From Patellaria atrata CBS 101060 (lineage: Eukaryota > Ascomycota > Dothideomycetes > Patellariales > Patellariaceae), in NCBI GenBank assembly GCA_010093705.1, contig MU006121.1, positions 62,001 to 126,000 on the forward strand: a stretch of 64,000 bases of DNA. The letters run 5' to 3'. The first letter of the stretch is position 1; each line of letters starts with the position of its first letter. Position numbers and translations under genes: made by a program. Shown piece after piece: positions 1 through 12,156 of this stretch. The notes under the pieces were generated by a model. The model ran no database searches, was not told the origin of the DNA, and saw nothing but the letters and a program-made list of their open reading frames with translations.

Positions 1-1
1 C

Positions 2-223
2 TTCATAAAACCTGATGGTGGTTCTAACGTCGAGGGCTATCCGTACTACGTCTTTCCCGTCGTCGGCGTTGGCGTTTTACTCCTCGGTGTCGTGTACTGG
101 GCAGTCTGGACCAAAGTCCTACCCAGAATTGGAGGCTATAGGATTGTGGGAGAGAGGAAGATTTTGGAAGATGGTGCTGAGGTGGTTAGGTATCGGAAGG
201 TGCCAGTGAAGAAGAATTTATAG
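2..223 (+). CDS. Amino-acid permease, C-terminal end only (partial)
   Basis: The window opens inside a coding exon; frame 2 reads 73 residues to a TAG at 221-223. The segment has an exposed stretch, one hydrophobic helix (VVGVGVLLLGVVYW, about residues 20-33 of the fragment) and a basic cytoplasmic tail containing KVLPRIGGYRIV. That order matches the end of fungal APC-superfamily permeases of the LAT/methionine-permease type, which carry amino acids across the plasma membrane. The overlapping frame at 15-209 is a shadow. Everything upstream is outside the window, so substrate and start cannot be judged. The family call rests on the tail pattern alone. Confidence 0.6.
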   Translation, partial: FIKPDGGSNVEGYPYYVFPVVGVGVLLLGVVYWAVWTKVLPRIGGYRIVGERKILEDGAEVVRYRKVPVKKNL

Positions 224-586
224 TCTGATATTCTACATCATAGGTAGTCTTGAGCGGTACTGTGAACTAAAACAACTATAAGCTACCAAATCTGAACAAG
301 TGGAATATTCCGAGTGAAAATGTAGTCTATGCGTATTTGAAATTATCTGGTTGCCACTACCGTAAAAAGGATCTGGATTGGTCGGTCACCGGAGTGCCCA
401 CCTTGCTCTTACCGACCAACCGATAGATTGTGACGACTAGGATATCTCTATGAACTCGTCATATGTCATGTAGCACGACATACAGCAGAAACTCTGCGAA
501 GGTATTCCTCTGGGCGAAATCCATAGATGCGTACTGGAAGAATGAATCTAGCTTGTCCTGCGGTTCAGCTCCACAATAGAAAGAGG
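224..586. other. Intergenic, 3' sides of two convergent genes
   Basis: No gene is seen here. It lies between the permease stop and the stop of the minus-strand phosphoesterase gene. The only structure is a perfect 9-bp inverted repeat, TTGGTCGGT at 378-386 and ACCGACCAA at 411-419, with a 24-nt spacer. It could form a hairpin in the permease 3' UTR; its role is unknown. Confidence 0.6.
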
Positions 587-2133
587 TCAATCCACCAGTG
601 CCTTCCAGTTCTTCCTACTTACGAAGCCCATTACCCCCTCGTCCGCCATTATATCTTTACACAACCTCCCTGTGACGACACTCCTCTCCACCTCCGCGCC
701 ACCAACGACGAACGGCTCGAATCCACCCGTCCACTTCTTCCCACTCGCCGTGCGGACCTCGACAAAACCGGAGTTCGCTTTGTCGAGCGTGAGAAACCAT
801 TGCCGCCGATGTATGGAGCCGATCGAGTTGGTGGCTCCGGTGTAGGCGTTATTGGTGCGGATGATGGAGGTTTCTTCGCTCGAGTCTTCGGAGGCATCCG
901 CGATGCCCGCCGAGGTATTGAGTGGCGAAGAAGAGGTTAGGTTAGGCGATGAGAGAATTCTGGGGGATCTAGTACCGAGATCACTGTCGCTGTCCACGGT
1001 GTCTTCGGCTCCAGTAGGAGGAGGTATAACTCCCTCCTTTCGATGGCGTTTCCGTGGGGTGTGTCGCTTCGGAAAGTTAGCCTGGTTTTTGGATAGGGTA
1101 CTTAAGCGGAGAGAGATCGTATAGTTTTGGGGGAGACGACTGCCCCGGAGGCGTATCCGTATAGAGCCCTTGAACGGCATTTCCATTAGTACACAGGTCA
1201 ACATTCCCACATGTGCACTCCGTCTCCTGCATCACTTACTTGTTTGAAGGCGGCAATGAGCTTTTCGTGCTCTGGTACGCCGTCGGGGTCATCTCCTTGC
1301 GTAGATTCAAGATCTTCTTCGTCGGTTTCAGGTCCTTTGGGTTGTTCTTTTGTGACGATTGAGTATTCTCCCGTGTCCCAGATCAATAGAGAACCGGTGG
1401 CATGAGAAGCAGATTCAATGAGATGATTCTAGTATCGTTTGGATTAGTTTAGTCGATCATACTACTATGCTAATCATGAGAGTGTTGAATATAGTTTCAG
1501 CACAAAGATAATCATCTTTGAGCAATACTAAACCGCTCCTTGAGAAGAACTTTACATGTACTAACTAGGCAAATTACGACATCGTGAAAAAAGAGATACT
1601 AACCCACATGTTATGCACCCTTGTCTCGATGGCCAACCTCCCACGTCGCCTGGAGTTTGGGTTCCCTGGTACTCCATAAGGTATTGCGAAAGATATGCTA
1701 CTTGTCTGAGAAAATTGCAGTCGCAAATCATCTACCAGACTCAGGTCAGTTTACGGGCGTTTTTCTCACGAGGGCGGTATCAAGATGGCGTCAACGTACA
1801 ATGTGTTCCAGCGATGGGATGGTTATGTTGGTGAATGACAAAGTGCCCTCGACCGAAATTATTCTCTTCGCTCGTATTTGTCAGATACAATGTTTTGAAC
1901 TTCTCAATGCTCAGTCGCGGTTCATCCGCCAGAACCTCTCTGCTACATTGTTGAAACTTGGTGCTGAAGTATGTTAGATGGTCGTCGATTTTAGCTTTGC
2001 CGGCTTCGATGGCGGCGGGGCTTGGAGCATCTCGAGTCAGAGATTGGGATGATCGGTGTGATTTTCGACTTCGAGGAGGGGGGGATATATTTCTTGTTAA
2101 GGTCTCGAGTGATCTCTGTTGTGTCATGTCCAT
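587..2133 (-). CDS. LigD-type 3'-phosphoesterase domain protein (stand-alone, fungal)
   Basis: Four exons by splice-site matching: 2133-1800, 1731-1604, 1428-1240 and 1168-587, giving 410 residues. An in-frame ATG at 2184 would add 17 residues that look like leader; ATG 2133 has the better context. The domain starts near residue 95 with FVIHQHNHPIAGTHYDLRLQ, continues with YGVPGNPNSRR and then NHLIESASHATGSLLIWDTG. These are the hallmarks of the 3'-phosphoesterase domain of bacterial DNA ligase D, which trims 3' ends during end joining. No ligase or polymerase domain follows; the rest is a serine-rich linker and a conserved C-terminus. A nuclear DNA-end-processing role is inferred from the family. 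The last intron uses an AAG acceptor, the weakest of the three. Confidence 0.8.
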
Positions 2134-2445
2134 GGGTTTGATGGTTGAAAATGTGGAAGTGTGGAAGGCAAGGGATGAGATCATGGGTGGTGTCGAGTCA
2201 CTAGGATGATTGTTATGACACAGGGGACATATCGAGCGTAGTTTGTACAGTTACTTCACATTGTCACTGGATTAGGATTAAGTACTACAAGTTAAAGCTA
2301 TTGACGCAATGTGTGAAGTTGCAATGTTGGGGGATATAATCTACGAACAACGTAGTAGCCCCCTCCTAGAGGTATAAAAACGAACTCCGATGAGTTCATT
2401 TCTATCCCACCTCTAGTTCTCAATTACAAGTACAGAATAAAAAAA
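2134..2445. promoter_or_regulatory. Shared promoter of two divergent genes
   Basis: About 310 bp lie between the starts of the minus-strand phosphoesterase gene and the plus-strand F-box-like gene. A good TATA-like box, TATAAAAA, is at 2373-2380, about 66 nt before the ATG at 2446, and an A-rich leader precedes that ATG. This suggests the F-box-like gene is, or recently was, transcribed. No TATA-like element was noted for the minus-strand gene. Confidence 0.5.
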
Positions 2446-2923
2446 ATGAGAACGATACCAAATCCTCCGCAGAAACCCGAGCCGACTATCGTCTCCATGC
2501 CATTGGAGATCAAGCTTGCCACCATGGAGCTCATTCCTCAAGCGACAGCTATCCGAAATCTAGCGAAAGCGCACCCTTCTCTTGAATCCACGGCACGGCA
2601 GTTCGTTCGCCACGACAATACTGTTGCGGGGCAGAGTGACGAAATTTTACCCCTTCTGGTTCGAATGGACATAACCCAACATGTCCTCGTGAATACGGAT
2701 ATCTCCAAGAGTAAGGAGGAAGGGATCAATCTCCATGATTTGAGTAGTACCATTCCTCGAGCGAAGGGAAGTCTGGTGGAACTTCTAGGAGAAACTTAAA
2801 GTGCAAACCGCCATTCGAGCATGGCGCGTGAATTTGAAGCCAATGTTGGTCAACATGGTAGAGTGGGATTGTCCACTTCCAGTATACCCCATAGACGAAT
2901 GGGTCATCAATGAACTGCACTAG
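2446..2923 (+). CDS. Small F-box-like domain protein
   Basis: The open frame from ATG 2446 has SMPLEIKLATMELIPQATAI followed by a run of LAKAHPSLESTAR, the usual two-helix start of fungal F-box-like proteins, which link substrates to SCF ubiquitin ligases. Read straight, it stops at 2799. A GTAAGG donor at 2711 and an AAAG acceptor ending at 2801 would join it in frame to a second segment containing TAIRAWRVNLKPM and PIDEWVINELH, ending in TAG at 2921-2923, for 128 residues. That splice is my inference. The protein is short for the family, so it could also be a decayed member. Nothing in it shows a substrate. Confidence 0.5.
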
Positions 2924-3514
2924 AGTACGGTTGAGCGATAACGTGTGGCTTGTTCAAATGACAGGAAATCCGTGTTAGGCTAGAGAGACTTGATAATCAA
3001 CGAATGGCTATAAACCAGTATGACCAAATGAAACAACTGATGACTGTACTAAAGTAAAATGACCGTGTAATAATTCTCGACATGGTAAGAATGAATGATA
3101 GTGATATATTTAGAATGAAGCTGTAGTGGTGATATATGCTCCATACTGATCCTCGGGAAATAAGTTGTTTGCATCAAGTAGAATACAGTATGGTCTAGTA
3201 TAGTACAACCATGCTACTTGAATGATAAGCTCAGAATACTTTCCGAGAGATTTGATCCTATGCATAGCAGATGAAGCCATTGTCGAATAAGAATCGTCTC
3301 TCAAAGCAGCTATATGGTATTGACGGAGCTGAAATTGGTGCGGACGGAATCATTATATGGAAAAGTTTTTGTACTAGCTGGTTCTGGTTCTAGTCTACGG
3401 AGTGCGGTGATGACTGTTCCGATTCCGGGAAACCTCAAAAAGGTAGAAAACCTCCGTCTCCCCTCTCGACGTGTGCGGCGCAGATCTATAGCTACAAGTT
3501 GCTCAAAAACCTCA
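2924..3514. other. Intergenic
   Basis: No coding or RNA gene seen; AT-rich spacer holding the 3' side of the F-box-like gene and the promoter of the lysine gene. Short minus-strand frames here have no recognisable content. Confidence 0.6.
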
Positions 3515-4719
<1,205 letters not shown>

Positions 4720-6288
4720 TACAGGTATCATTGGTGGTTGGGGGGACGGAAGGGTACAGGACTGTATAGCTTAGAAGAGCGTGACTGCTGAACATGGAAA
4801 TTCTAGATAGAAAAGTCAAAAATAGATATCAGTCCATTGTGCTGGGTTTATCTAATGGTTGGATAAAATGGAGGTATCAAGCTATTCTTCTCACAAGGTT
4901 GTTGAGTCATTTCTGAGTACACTGATATCCTTCCGTGAAAACAGGATCGAAAATCTATCCAACACCGCTACGTCTTAGCAGTTTAATTCAATGCCCTGAG
5001 TTGCGGATTCAGTTCAGCCCGTGATATGGACTGGAGACTCCATGGACAGGAATAGGATTATAACGTTCTTCCCTTGTGACCGTGTGTTGAAGATGCTTTT
5101 GGATACATTAGTAGTTCAAGTTGTGGTGACGACTAGTTTTTATTTTATCCGAAGAACTTAGTTTCTTTGCGTAGAATGTAGTATAGTGCACCGACTCTAT
5201 AGAAGAAATTTATCTATTATACCTTAGTAAGGTGATTGTGCCTCGCCCCCAATGTGCCCTCCTTCCCCTTATCAAGAGTGCAATGTAGCCTTGTGATGAA
5301 ATCGAGCGTGCTCATGTGATCCATAGAAATTAACCGACGATCTTCTCAATCCGTAGAGTCACAACTAATTGGTGTAATGGAAGATTCAATTCCGACCTCA
5401 AGCATCATATGAATTTCGAGATCGCAGATAGAAAGGTGGGAAATACTCTAACAGTTGTCTAACCACCCTAAGCAATATATAAGGTATGTGTCTCCAGCTT
5501 TGGAGTAAAGAGTCACTAAATGATAGAAACTCTGTCCCTAAGAAATATTGTATATCTGGAGTACGGGAGGTAGTAGACCGGAACTCAGACATGAGTTCAA
5601 CCATTTATCCTTCAGGAAGAACAACATTGAGTTATCGTATCTTCTTTATTGTGAAATATCTTCCCTATTTTTCGTTTTTTTCGTTTTGTTTTCTGCTGTC
5701 CTTCATAGTACAGGGTGATGTAATCTAAGGAGATCATTCCATTGCTAGCTCTAATCTCACCATTAAAGCTAAGTGTAAATGACGATTGTCGAGAGATGAT
5801 CCATTATCAGGATCATTGAACGTTTTGAACATAGAGAACAAAGAAGTTAGCGAAATAAGAACGTTGGCTATGCTTCATGGTCAAGGTTCCATCCAGGGTT
5901 GAAGTCTTTCGTAAGATTTAATGTAGAATGAGCATGGATAGTACTGGAGAAAGAATTAGAGAAAAGGGACTACGAAGTTGCAGACAAAGCACCCAGGGGA
6001 AATGATTCGACTGTAGCCAAAGTGAAATTCTAACGGAAGGGCTTACTCACGACTTAAGCAAGTTGTAGCGGTGGTGCAGCAGGAATGGAACCAAACATAC
6101 GAAGAATATTTCCGACCAACCTAACATAAACACGTGCTTCATTAGTCATACCCTAATGTACCACCTTTGAGTTATTCCCTATTACTGTTGTTAAAACATT
6201 TGCTACGCGTAATGTTTACTTGACGCTAAAAGAGACCAGTGTCCTAAAATCATCCAAAACACCGACTGAACACCCCAATATCCATTGC
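4720..6288. other. 1.5-kb intergenic spacer
   Basis: Nothing convincing is coded here. The few short open frames (for example near 5400-5730) are low-complexity or shadows. No tRNA promoter boxes, tandem repeats or transposon ends were recognised. It separates two convergent genes, so it holds only 3' flanks and filler. Confidence 0.55.
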
Positions 6289-9200
6289 TTATTCTTTCCT
6301 ACCTCTCCTGATCAATTTCTCTTCTAATTTTGCTACACCATCTCTCCAACTATCCTCAGACTCCTTTGGTGAATCACAAAATCCTCTCAAGAACTCCTCC
6401 ATTTTGGCTTCATCGTATTTCTCTCCGTAAATTACCTTAGCATGGACACCTGTAGTGGACTCAATTCCAGCGTCTGTAATCGAAGCTGAAACCTCAAACA
6501 TGACTGCGATCTTCGTCCGGAGTGTAGGAAGCTGCAAAACCAGTTTGATAGCTAATTCTTCATCGCTAAGAATCATCTCTTCAACGATATACGCGGTCTC
6601 AAGCTGGCGTACATTTTCTGCAAATGCGCAAGCGATGATCCACGATGAGCTGAGCTTGAAGAGAAGGGTTGAAACGGACGTTTGCGATTGGACAATACAT
6701 TGAATATTTGCGCGCAACAGCTGAAGAAAGAAACGTTTCGTTGTAGTAAGCGGATGTGGATGTGGCAACGATGTGTCTCCAACATAGGCGAGAGAGATTG
6801 GTGCATTATCTCTCGACTCAGTGCCACCCATAGGATTGTTCGAGAATGCGCCGGGATGAAGAAAAACCTGAAGTTCAGATGCATATGTCAAGGTTAGACT
6901 CAGCGGCCAGCTGCTTGCAGATGAAATACTCCATCCATGCTTCTTCTCTAGTGAGTTCGCGGTGGCTACAAGTCATGTTAGTGGCCTGCGCGTTTTATGT
7001 GCAATTATGAATTACCTTTCAATGTCTGAACTTCCTTCACAGACCAGCCGCGGCATTCCTCGCGCACCCGATCAGCCTCCCTGATCTCCGATATACATTC
7101 ATGTTTACGTTCCTGAATATCTTCTATACCCCTCTCTTTGTCGCGCAGCTGCTCTCGTAGAATATCAATTCTGCGCCTTTTCTCCTCGATTTCACCCTCA
7201 GCGGCAATGAGCTGCTCTCTCGTTGAGTTCAGTTCGTCCCTATTGCAATCCGTAAGCGCAGCTGCTTGCTGTTGCAAGTTCTTGCATTCTAACGCTAGTC
7301 GCTCATGTTGGTCAAAAAGAGGAGGTAAAGTTACGTCGAGTAGCTCTTCACGTCTCTTTAGGAGTTCCTCATCACCTAAGAAGGATTCTGCGTGCTTTAG
7401 GAGACCAGTTTTCAAATCATTCAGCAAGCTGCTTCGCCATTCGTACCAAGCTGCTTTACTTTGTAGCCTGGCTTTCGTCTTCATGTTCTTGAATTGGGTG
7501 TCCATGATAACCCTTTCTTCTGAAGGAGCAGACATATACTCGCGAAAAAGAGCAGGATTCTCTTCAAGACTACTAGCTTCGAGCATCCGGACTACTTCTC
7601 GAGAACCGGAACCATCGGCTTTGAGTTGCGTGCATCCATGATGGTACATTTCAAGTAATGGTTGCGTGCAGGCAGCCGCAACTACCCAGTCGTCAAGCGA
7701 AGGAGAACCTTCGACAGAAAGAGATGATCGGTGAGATGGCTTAGAGCTAGATGCGACGGTGTGACGGCGTTTAGTTGTGGTAAGGTCCATGAACCGGATG
7801 CCGGTCATATTAAGAAAGTCATGCAATGGAATTGGATCAATTTCGGTACCCGGAGCTCCAGCATCAACTTTGGTTGGACTGGGTGCCGGACCTGTGGAAA
7901 GGATTGCAATTGACGTGGTTCGATCTTGTTTTTGTACAGTTGATATGTTTTTGGGGGTCAGAATCCTGTTAGGGCTAATGACCTTCTTTGGAGTAATAAT
8001 TCTCGGTGTTAAGGGACGTTTCATCGGAGAGGGCTGAGTGTCCTGTTTCCTGGGCGTGGATAATAATTTGATAGAATCCGATAGAGCATTAGAGCTCTTT
8101 AAATTCAAGGAAAGTTTCGCGTTTTTATGTATGAAGTCCTCTACAGGTGCAATGCTTGTAGGCATTGGAGAAGCGTCTTGGTCATGGTGAACAAAGATAG
8201 GGGGTGGAGAAGACTTTGGAATCTCAATGAAATTCGTATTGGTAGTAAGGAATGAAGAGTGGGTATTGTTTCCAATATGTTTTATGGAAGTCCCGATTTG
8301 TTCAGACTCTGGCGTGTAAGGAAGGGTATCACTATCTTTGAGTGTACTCGAATATTCCTTCATAGACACCTCTGTGTTTTGCATAATTTGAGATGCTGGT
8401 CCATCGCCCTGCCTACTCTTTTCTTGGTCGGAAGGCAATGGCTTTGCTGCGAACTCGCTCGGCGATTGCTGGATACCACCAACCACAACTGTGAAGTCCA
8501 TTGACAAATCTTCTTGTTCGATCTCATCTTCGCCGTTGTTACTTTGTTTCCCCTCATCTTGGCTCTCCTTGGAATTCATGGAGCCTTTGATGCCGCCAAC
8601 TACCATAGTGAAGTCCATAGTCCCGTCCCCTAAAGAGCTTGTTGTACTACTACGTCGGCTATTTTCGATTGCGTTGCTGTTCTTTATTCCTCCCATAGCG
8701 ATAGTAAGATCCATTGTGGCATCGCTAAAGGAAGAATCTTCACTGGAAGATTGCCCCCTTCGCACACTATTCCGTCGACCGCTGGATCTCGGCGCCGGGC
8801 TACCTTGAGCATCGGCAATAGGCTTCAAAGAAGATAACAGGGAACTTCGTCTTCTCTTTAAGCCACCGCGGGGAACATTTGCATTTTCGAGACTAGGTTG
8901 ATATATTGCCCCTACTGCTGTTGTGATATCCATGGTAGCGTCACCGGAGTCTGGATTTTCGTGTCGCTGAATAATACTACCAACTGCTTGAGTCATATCC
9001 ATACTCATTTCGCCATCTTCCTCGCTCGTTAAGTCTCTAGGTACTGCAAATGGTGGAGAGGATGGGTCCATGTTCCTTTCATCTTGCACTGATGAAAGTT
9101 GTAACTGATTTTTCGTCGTGGTAGTACCAGCGCACTTGCTCACCCAAGGCTTGAACGATGCTGTGATATCGTCTTCTGCTAACTCCATTGATAACTCTCC

Positions 9201-10149
9201 GCTCTCGTCATGGTCAATTCCCCTGGTGCCAGCTTGTTGCGCTGCCATACGTAATCTGTCTTCCAAGCTAGAGCTGGTACTTGTTGAGTCACCAGACTCG
9301 AGAGATGTCCTGGTGTCCTCGTTTCCAACCCTAGGATCCAAGGTCCTTGCCGTAGTCCCATCATCTTCAGACCTGTTGCCTTCAAGTTGTGTCGGTGACG
9401 AACTTCCCGTCAAAGGGCTGGAAGAATATATATCCTCTGGATTGTTAAAGTTCATTGGAGGGATACCAGAACTACTTCGCCTCCGCTTCCGCTGATGAAG
9501 GTCACGCTGATTGGCGGGAGACGAATGGGAGACTTCGTGCTCTACATGCTCCGGCGGCGTTGATGGTAGTTTGGGTTCCGCTGGATCGAAGCTTGGTGGG
9601 GGCGAACTGATTTCCGATTGAGGGGATCTAAACGCAGAAGCTTGCGATGTACTAGATGCCCTGCGTGTAGACCTCGAGGAAGACGATGAAGTAGTCGCAT
9701 CTCGCAAGTATTCTACTACGTCCCAGGTATGAAGCGTTGCTTCTGGCGCGAAGGACACGCGTCTATTAGCTTTACTTCTGGTCAGCATCGTGATCGACTC
9801 ATAGTATCCTTCATTCCTACCTAAGGACTTTCGACGCGCCGCACGCCTTTTTGCTTCATCCGCTTTGGATGGTAGAATGGACTTCACCGGAGCAACGAAT
9901 GCTGACTGCTATAGTTAGCTGTGAACGAATTGAAAGCATGTAGTTCTCGCGTACTTTTCTGCGATTCCCAGTACTCTCCTTCAAATGGGTCTCTTCAAGG
10001 CCCCCGGGACCAATACTTTTGCTTCTAGTCTTCTTTGCGTGTTTCACTGGTGATGCGGCCGGTGATTTGGTTTTTGTCGTCGCAATGACTAGGCCATCGG
10101 CAATGTTTTCTTTATTCTGGTCTGCAGACATGGCGGAAGAGTTATCCAT
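6289..10149 (-). CDS. SPC7: Kinetochore scaffold Spc7/KNL1 (Blinkin)
   Basis: Four exons: 10149-9955, 9905-9821, 9769-7016 and 6965-6289, 1236 residues. KNL1 joins the microtubule-binding Mis12/Ndc80 network to spindle-checkpoint proteins. Near residue 97 is the PP1-docking motif RVSF within ANRRVSFAPEATLHTWD. Between about residues 285 and 520 are six MELT-type repeats (cores SMELAE, SMDMTQ, TMDITT, TMDLTI, TMDFTM and SMDFTV), which bind Bub3-Bub1 when phosphorylated by Mps1. A long coiled coil (about 860-1010) and a C-terminal RWD-like region ending the protein follow, the latter normally contacting Mis12/Nnf1. The 51-nt intron at 9820-9770 is stop-free and divisible by three; removing it gives the expected KSLANRRVSF. 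Divergent from the ribosomal gene at 10429. Confidence 0.92.
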
Positions 10150-10428
10150 GGAGCGATTCTCTTTGTAGCAGGGTGTCAGTCAAAGCACCGTGATCATGAA
10201 GATGCCGTAGGTGCGGAGCGAGAGCTCGTTGGTGTTTACTTTATGTTTTGTCAACAAATGAAGCTAAACTTTCCTTCTTGAGACTAGTGTCGTATGTGCC
10301 AAGGCCGCACACAACACCCGGACCAGCACCGCTGAATACTCAATTTTCGAACTCTCACATATACCGTGCACGACGACAACGCCTCCTACTCGACCTCAGC
10401 GTGCGAACCATAATCGATCGTCGCAATC
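10150..10428. promoter_or_regulatory. Bidirectional promoter, SPC7 / uS17
   Basis: A 279-bp gap between two divergent starts. The side next to the ribosomal gene is rich in C and A with several CACACAAC/ACAACG stretches, usual for strong fungal ribosomal-protein promoters. No clear TATA box is present. Sharing means the cell-cycle gene and the constitutive gene are only a few nucleosomes apart. Confidence 0.45.
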
Positions 10429-11209
10429 ATGGCGACCGAACTTACAGTCCAAAGCGAACGCGCCTACCAGAAGCAACCTCATATCTTCCTCAACTCTAAG
10501 GTCAAGGGCAAGTCCAAGAGGGTCGGAAAAGGTGGTAGGAGATACTATAAGGATGTTGGATTAGGATTCCGGACGCCAAAGACCGCCATTGAAGGCTCTT
10601 ACATCGGTACGCTCACAGTTTCCTCTCGCCAGCTGCAAGATTGCCGTCGATGAGTCTACGATCATCCTTACGGTCCGACCCTGGCTCTGATTCTAAGCTT
10701 CGTCGGAAACCGCCTCTCTCATCACTTCTTCGTTACCGAGTGACGAAGAGACTGACCTCTTCCACATCAGCTTTCTTTGTAATGCGCAGCTTCTCGATAC
10801 TAATGATGATACATAGACAAGAAATGCCCCTTCACTGGTCTGGTTTCCATTCGTGGCCGTATTCTCACCGGAACAGTTGTTTCTACGAAGATGCACCGAA
10901 CGCTTATCATTCGCCGTGAATACCTCCACTTCATTCCCAAGTACGCTCGTTATGAGAAGAGGCATAAGAACCTGGCTGCGCATGTTTCGCCAGCATTCCG
11001 TGTTGAGGAGGGCGATCAAGTAACTGTTGGTCAATGCAGACCGCTCAGCAAGACGGTAAGTTGAGAATATTTTGCATGACCTCTTTCAAGCGCAGCAATG
11101 GCCTAAGTGAATACATGATCTGCTAACACACCCCAATCAGGTTCGTTTCAACGTGCTTCGTGTTCTTCCACGAACCGGCAAAGCTGTCAAGCAATTCAAC
11201 AAGTTCTAA
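10429..11209 (+). CDS. RPS11: 40S ribosomal protein uS17 (S11)
   Basis: Three exons: 10429-10606, 10817-11055 and 11141-11209, 161 residues, the normal length for filamentous ascomycetes. It sits in the small subunit body. Exon 1 gives [20 protein letters not shown] and [17 protein letters not shown]; exon 2 gives [36 protein letters not shown] and [20 protein letters not shown]; exon 3 gives [19 protein letters not shown]. Introns of 210 and 85 nt have clean GT-AG ends. Tyr at residue 13 and the YYKDVG variant are ordinary substitutions. No other identity is plausible. Confidence 0.96.
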
Positions 11210-12156
11210 CGGTTTCTTTGGGTTAATGGGCATTTGTCGGCGATTGATAGGCTGAAGGCTGTAGTATAGCAGGGGCTATTTCGGCGACAATCCGCATGGT
11301 CGTCTGCCACTTAGACTTATCTGAATGAAAAAAAGCCAGCGTCGATGCCATGTTCATGGAGACTCTTTCTAATCACCTCGATCTTTCTGTTTATGCTTCT
11401 CACCTCAAAACCTGAATCCGTATAATTGAAGTCTCCTTTTAAAGCATCGCGGGTATCTACTGACGATGATGAAGTGGAACAATTGAAAGGAAGTATGGGA
11501 ATGCCATATACGGTAAAAAATCAGTCGGAAAATGTAATTGATAAGGGTAAATCGTGGAAATAACAATGAGAAGGCATCTGCCTCACATAACTGTGTACGT
11601 ACCTCGGAGTGGTTTACAACTATTACTATTTAGTGTATAGTATAGTAATTAATTGCAATTTAGCGTGAGCCGTCTCAGGTCTTGGGTGATGCACGAGCCT
11701 TGAATCTTGGCAACAAAACACTCCCTTTTTTACCTCACTTAGAAAGCAATAAATCTTACTCCAGTTCTGGCCGTAATACGTGAGTAACCCATCATAGCAA
11801 CTTGTAAGATCGAACTCTTGAAGAGACTTCATTGTGCTGATCATCACTCTAGAATATCTTCGAATTATTCCTGGCTTTGTCCATATATTCGGGTTTTAGA
11901 TTTGCGACAGAAAAGCACGCCAAGAACTATATCTAGACGGTCTTACCTCTGGGTATCTAAGACTTTCCAAGTCGATGTTCAAAAAGACCGAAACGAAGGT
12001 ACTTTATCTCATGACAATCCTAATTTCATTTTGTTTTCTATTTCCTCGAGTTATCTTTGGCCAAACACTCTTGTCAAAGCAAATTCTAAAGGAAAGCAAT
12101 CCCGCCCCTATCAGCCGTTAGATTCAGCGCAGTCGCGGCGATTGAAGAGATTAGAC
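11210..12156. other. Intergenic and probable 5' leader of the next gene
   Basis: Holds the uS17 3' flank and the upstream region of the methyltransferase gene. The methyltransferase frame is open upstream from ATG 11818, but those 113 codons (residues such as CADHHSRISSNYSWLC) look like untranslated or intronic sequence, so I start the gene at 12157. Confidence 0.45.

Noticed and set aside
587-940. Plus-strand frame at 527-940
   Set aside because: Shadow of the last exon of the phosphoesterase gene, whose antisense reading has the conserved domain.
4720-6288. Short frames at 5398-5604 and 5486-5728
   Set aside because: They overlap on opposite strands, contain hydrophobic or random composition and no family feature.
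9770-9827. 58-nt intron in Spc7 ending AATAG
   Set aside because: The obvious AATAG acceptor breaks the frame. The AAAG acceptor 7 nt earlier gives a 51-nt intron and restores the conserved KSLANRRVSF, so it was preferred.
10607-10816. Possible box C/D snoRNA in the first uS17 intron
   Set aside because: A CGATGAG and a CTGACC occur, but the C box is imperfect, the spacing is long and no terminal stem is clear. Ribosomal introns often host snoRNAs, yet this one cannot be supported by eye.
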